Assembly: GCA_003586115.2 (NCBI GenBank)
Contig: QVOM02000034.1
Coordinates: forward strand, 115,623,815-115,687,814
Length of the DNA: 64,000 nt
Source: Salvator merianae
Lineage: Eukaryota; Chordata; Lepidosauria; Squamata; Teiidae
Reading direction: 5' to 3'
How positions within the stretch are numbered: position 1 is the stretch's first letter; the number at the start of each line of letters is the position of its first letter. Below the pieces are notes generated by a model. That model ran no database searches. It was not told where the DNA came from and saw nothing but the letters and a program-made list of their open reading frames with translations. Positions 61,882 through 64,000 of the stretch are shown here, one piece after another. The position numbers and the translations under genes are program-made.

Positions 61882-63651
61882 ATAATACTCCTACTTTTGA
61901 TTCATTTTTGGCTGAAAAGAGAAAAAAAAATGAACAGCCAAATGTTTGTTTTGGGTGCCTGCAGACAGTAAGGGGAAAAGTGGATATAAAGGGAAGCGGG
62001 CTTTGCCCTTGCTGGGGTCTGCCAGACACATGTGAGGCTCCCCTGACGTATTTTCAACTTACTAGCTATTCAGTATAGCCTTTGGCATAACAGTATACAG
62101 GACTTCTGATAGCTCTCAGGGCATTCACCATCTCCCTCCCTTGTATTTTTTTGCACATAGGATGAGCTCCCGGAAATCCCTTGCAGCATGTGCTGAAGCA
62201 GTTTGCCAGAGAGCTTGTAGGTCAAAACATGCCCCCAAAATCAGCTCTGTTTTTATTGCCAAAATAAGTGGCCAATGGACCACATCAGCCCTGGCATATC
62301 ATCAGGGCTGAATGGCGATGCACCCACAATGGTGGCAAGCTGCCTGCACTTCTACCATGTTTGGCAGCTTCCTTTGTCAATCAGTGAGGCACATTTGCAC
62401 TTCTTGCTTCATAACTTTGCTTTTAGAGAAACTAGGGACAGGTTATTTTAAAATGAAAGCCAACAGCGTGGTGCCCACATTCTGGCCCTGGTTCCCTTGC
62501 CATAGTGCACTCTGTACATCCTTGTTAGCGATATGGGATGTTAATTGCTCTGTGAAACATTGACTTGGCATTATACGGAAGTATGGTTGCTTTATAAGAA
62601 GTATGCATCCCACTTCTCTTTCTAAAGAAAATTTGGGAATGTTTATCTCCACAGTCACAGATTATCCTCTCTTGTGGAATGCACTCTGAACATTTCCATT
62701 ACACTGCTCTTGCTTATCTTCAGAGTGCAAAGTAAATTTCAAACACAGCTCACAGTATAGTGTGTCTTTCTGACACACAAGACAAAAATGTGTTCAGAAG
62801 CTTTGTGCAGAGCGAATAAGAGTTCACCAAAGCATTCTGTGCTCTTTAGGACTGTATAAGCTGTCACATTGGTTAGCTGAAGACTTTGATATCATGGCAT
62901 ATGATAACCTAGATTTCAGCAGCCTCATTATATCAGGTTGGTAGTGATAAAACTGCCAGTATGAAAAGCCAGACTTTTAGTTCATTTTTATTATTATTTT
63001 CTGTATTTTAACTTTGCATGGCTTTTCTCAAATCTCCACTTTCTTTGTCTGCCTACATAGTAGACAGCCAGGGTCTGTGGGCAGATACATTTTCAAGGAG
63101 ATAATGCAGTTCTGCAGCATTTTGTTTTTGTGACTAATAGCAAATTTGATGATATAATGCATTAAAAGTTTTAAGAGCAGTGATTTGGGAGGCCTAGATT
63201 TAAATAATGACAAAATAAAAATGGTGTGCAAGGCATTATTTCTGGCTCTAACTTTGTTTCCAGAGCAAGTGTAACCTCATTTTCTTGGGAATAGGTGGCA
63301 CTGAGCACCAGTTCTAAGCACCCAGAGTTAGAATTGCACTGTCAAGGTGAAGGTGCTGCTGCCACAGTTGAGAACTCCTTGTCTTCTGGGCTCCACCAGG
63401 AGTTTCTCCAGCTGGTACACAGGTTGGGCAGGGAATCTTCTCTGAAGGAAATGGCACTGGATTGGTGCACAGGGAGTTAGGATTGCATCCTTCATTGACA
63501 GCTAAGGCTGCATCTGCGCATTTTTTTACAAAAAAAAAAAGGCAGCTCAAAAATGGTTTAGAGGTGGTAGTGCATAGACTATAGTGCCCCCTTTCCACTT
63601 CTAATCCATGTTAAAGGCCAGAAGAATTATTTGTTCGTGTGTTTTTAATTT

Positions 63652-64000
63652 TTTTTAAATTGGTAATCCAACAAAAAACGCAAATATATTCATTTCCATT
63701 ACAAATGTTTTCCAATATTTCCTGCTTTTCTACCCTCTCCCCACCCCCACAGGTCTACATCCTCAGTTATTTTTTATTTTTTCCATGAGAGGTCAGTTTT
63801 TTTCTCCATTCCAATTTCACCCTCTTTGGTCTCTTCATTGTATTGTATCATATCCCCCATATTTGTCCTATTTTCTTATTCACCCTGTTCCCTTACCACC
63901 TTATTCTTTTATCCCTAATGATGTCAAATATGAACATTTCCCAAATAAACTCTTTCCATCTCTCTATTATCCATTTACTTCTATCTTTCCATCCATACAC
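63652..64000 (-). repeat. AT-rich interspersed repeat, copy without MITE
   Basis: Aligns by eye with 26835-27240 over TTGGTAATCCAA, CTACCCTCTCC, TTGTATTGTATCATAT, TTTGTCCTATTTTC, TTATTCTTTTATCCCTAAT and TCAAATAT. It lacks the palindromic MITE that interrupts the other copy, and runs off the window edge. Confidence 0.55.

Overview
The window is vertebrate nuclear DNA. The repeats point to a reptile, most likely a squamate (lizard or snake). Genes are split by GT-AG introns, two CpG-rich promoter regions stand out of AT-rich DNA, and most of the rest is interspersed repeats: L1, CR1/L3-like tails, a tRNA-derived SINE, hAT and PIF/Harbinger-like MITEs, and Ty3/gypsy and hAT transposase relics. 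Nothing prokaryotic or CRISPR-like is present. The species cannot be named from the sequence alone.

Two protein-coding genes are supported, head to head about 22 kb apart. On the minus strand, 29191 down to 5987, lies a complete SLC25A24 (SCaMC-1, the Ca2+-regulated mitochondrial ATP-Mg/phosphate carrier): ten coding exons, phases agreeing at every junction, consensus splice sites, and a 477-residue product with four EF-hand regions and three mitochondrial-carrier repeats. Its probable 3' UTR runs to about 2860. On the plus strand, 51121-51269 is the first coding exon of FAM102B (EEIG2), which encodes the start of an NT-C2 domain. The rest of that gene lies beyond the window, and 51270-64000 is its first intron. 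SLC25A24 followed divergently by FAM102B matches the order on human chromosome 1p13.

The SLC25A24 introns carry many young-looking elements. The clearest is a 426-bp, very CpG-rich hAT MITE with a perfect 8-bp target duplication in intron 5 (18405-18830). Palindromic MITEs lie in intron 1, and a repeat in intron 5 has an inverted relative in FAM102B intron 1.

The interval between the genes (29.2-50.3 kb) contains no intact gene. It holds a decayed L1 with recognisable ORF1 and ORF2 pieces (34.5-37.8 kb), a Ty3/gypsy RNase H-integrase relic (39.8-40.4 kb), a BED-finger hAT transposase relic (40.7-41.6 kb), two nested hAT insertions (32.9-33.2 kb), several Harbinger-like MITEs, and microsatellites. 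I found no convincing undescribed protein system. The more unusual material is the MITE families and their structures.
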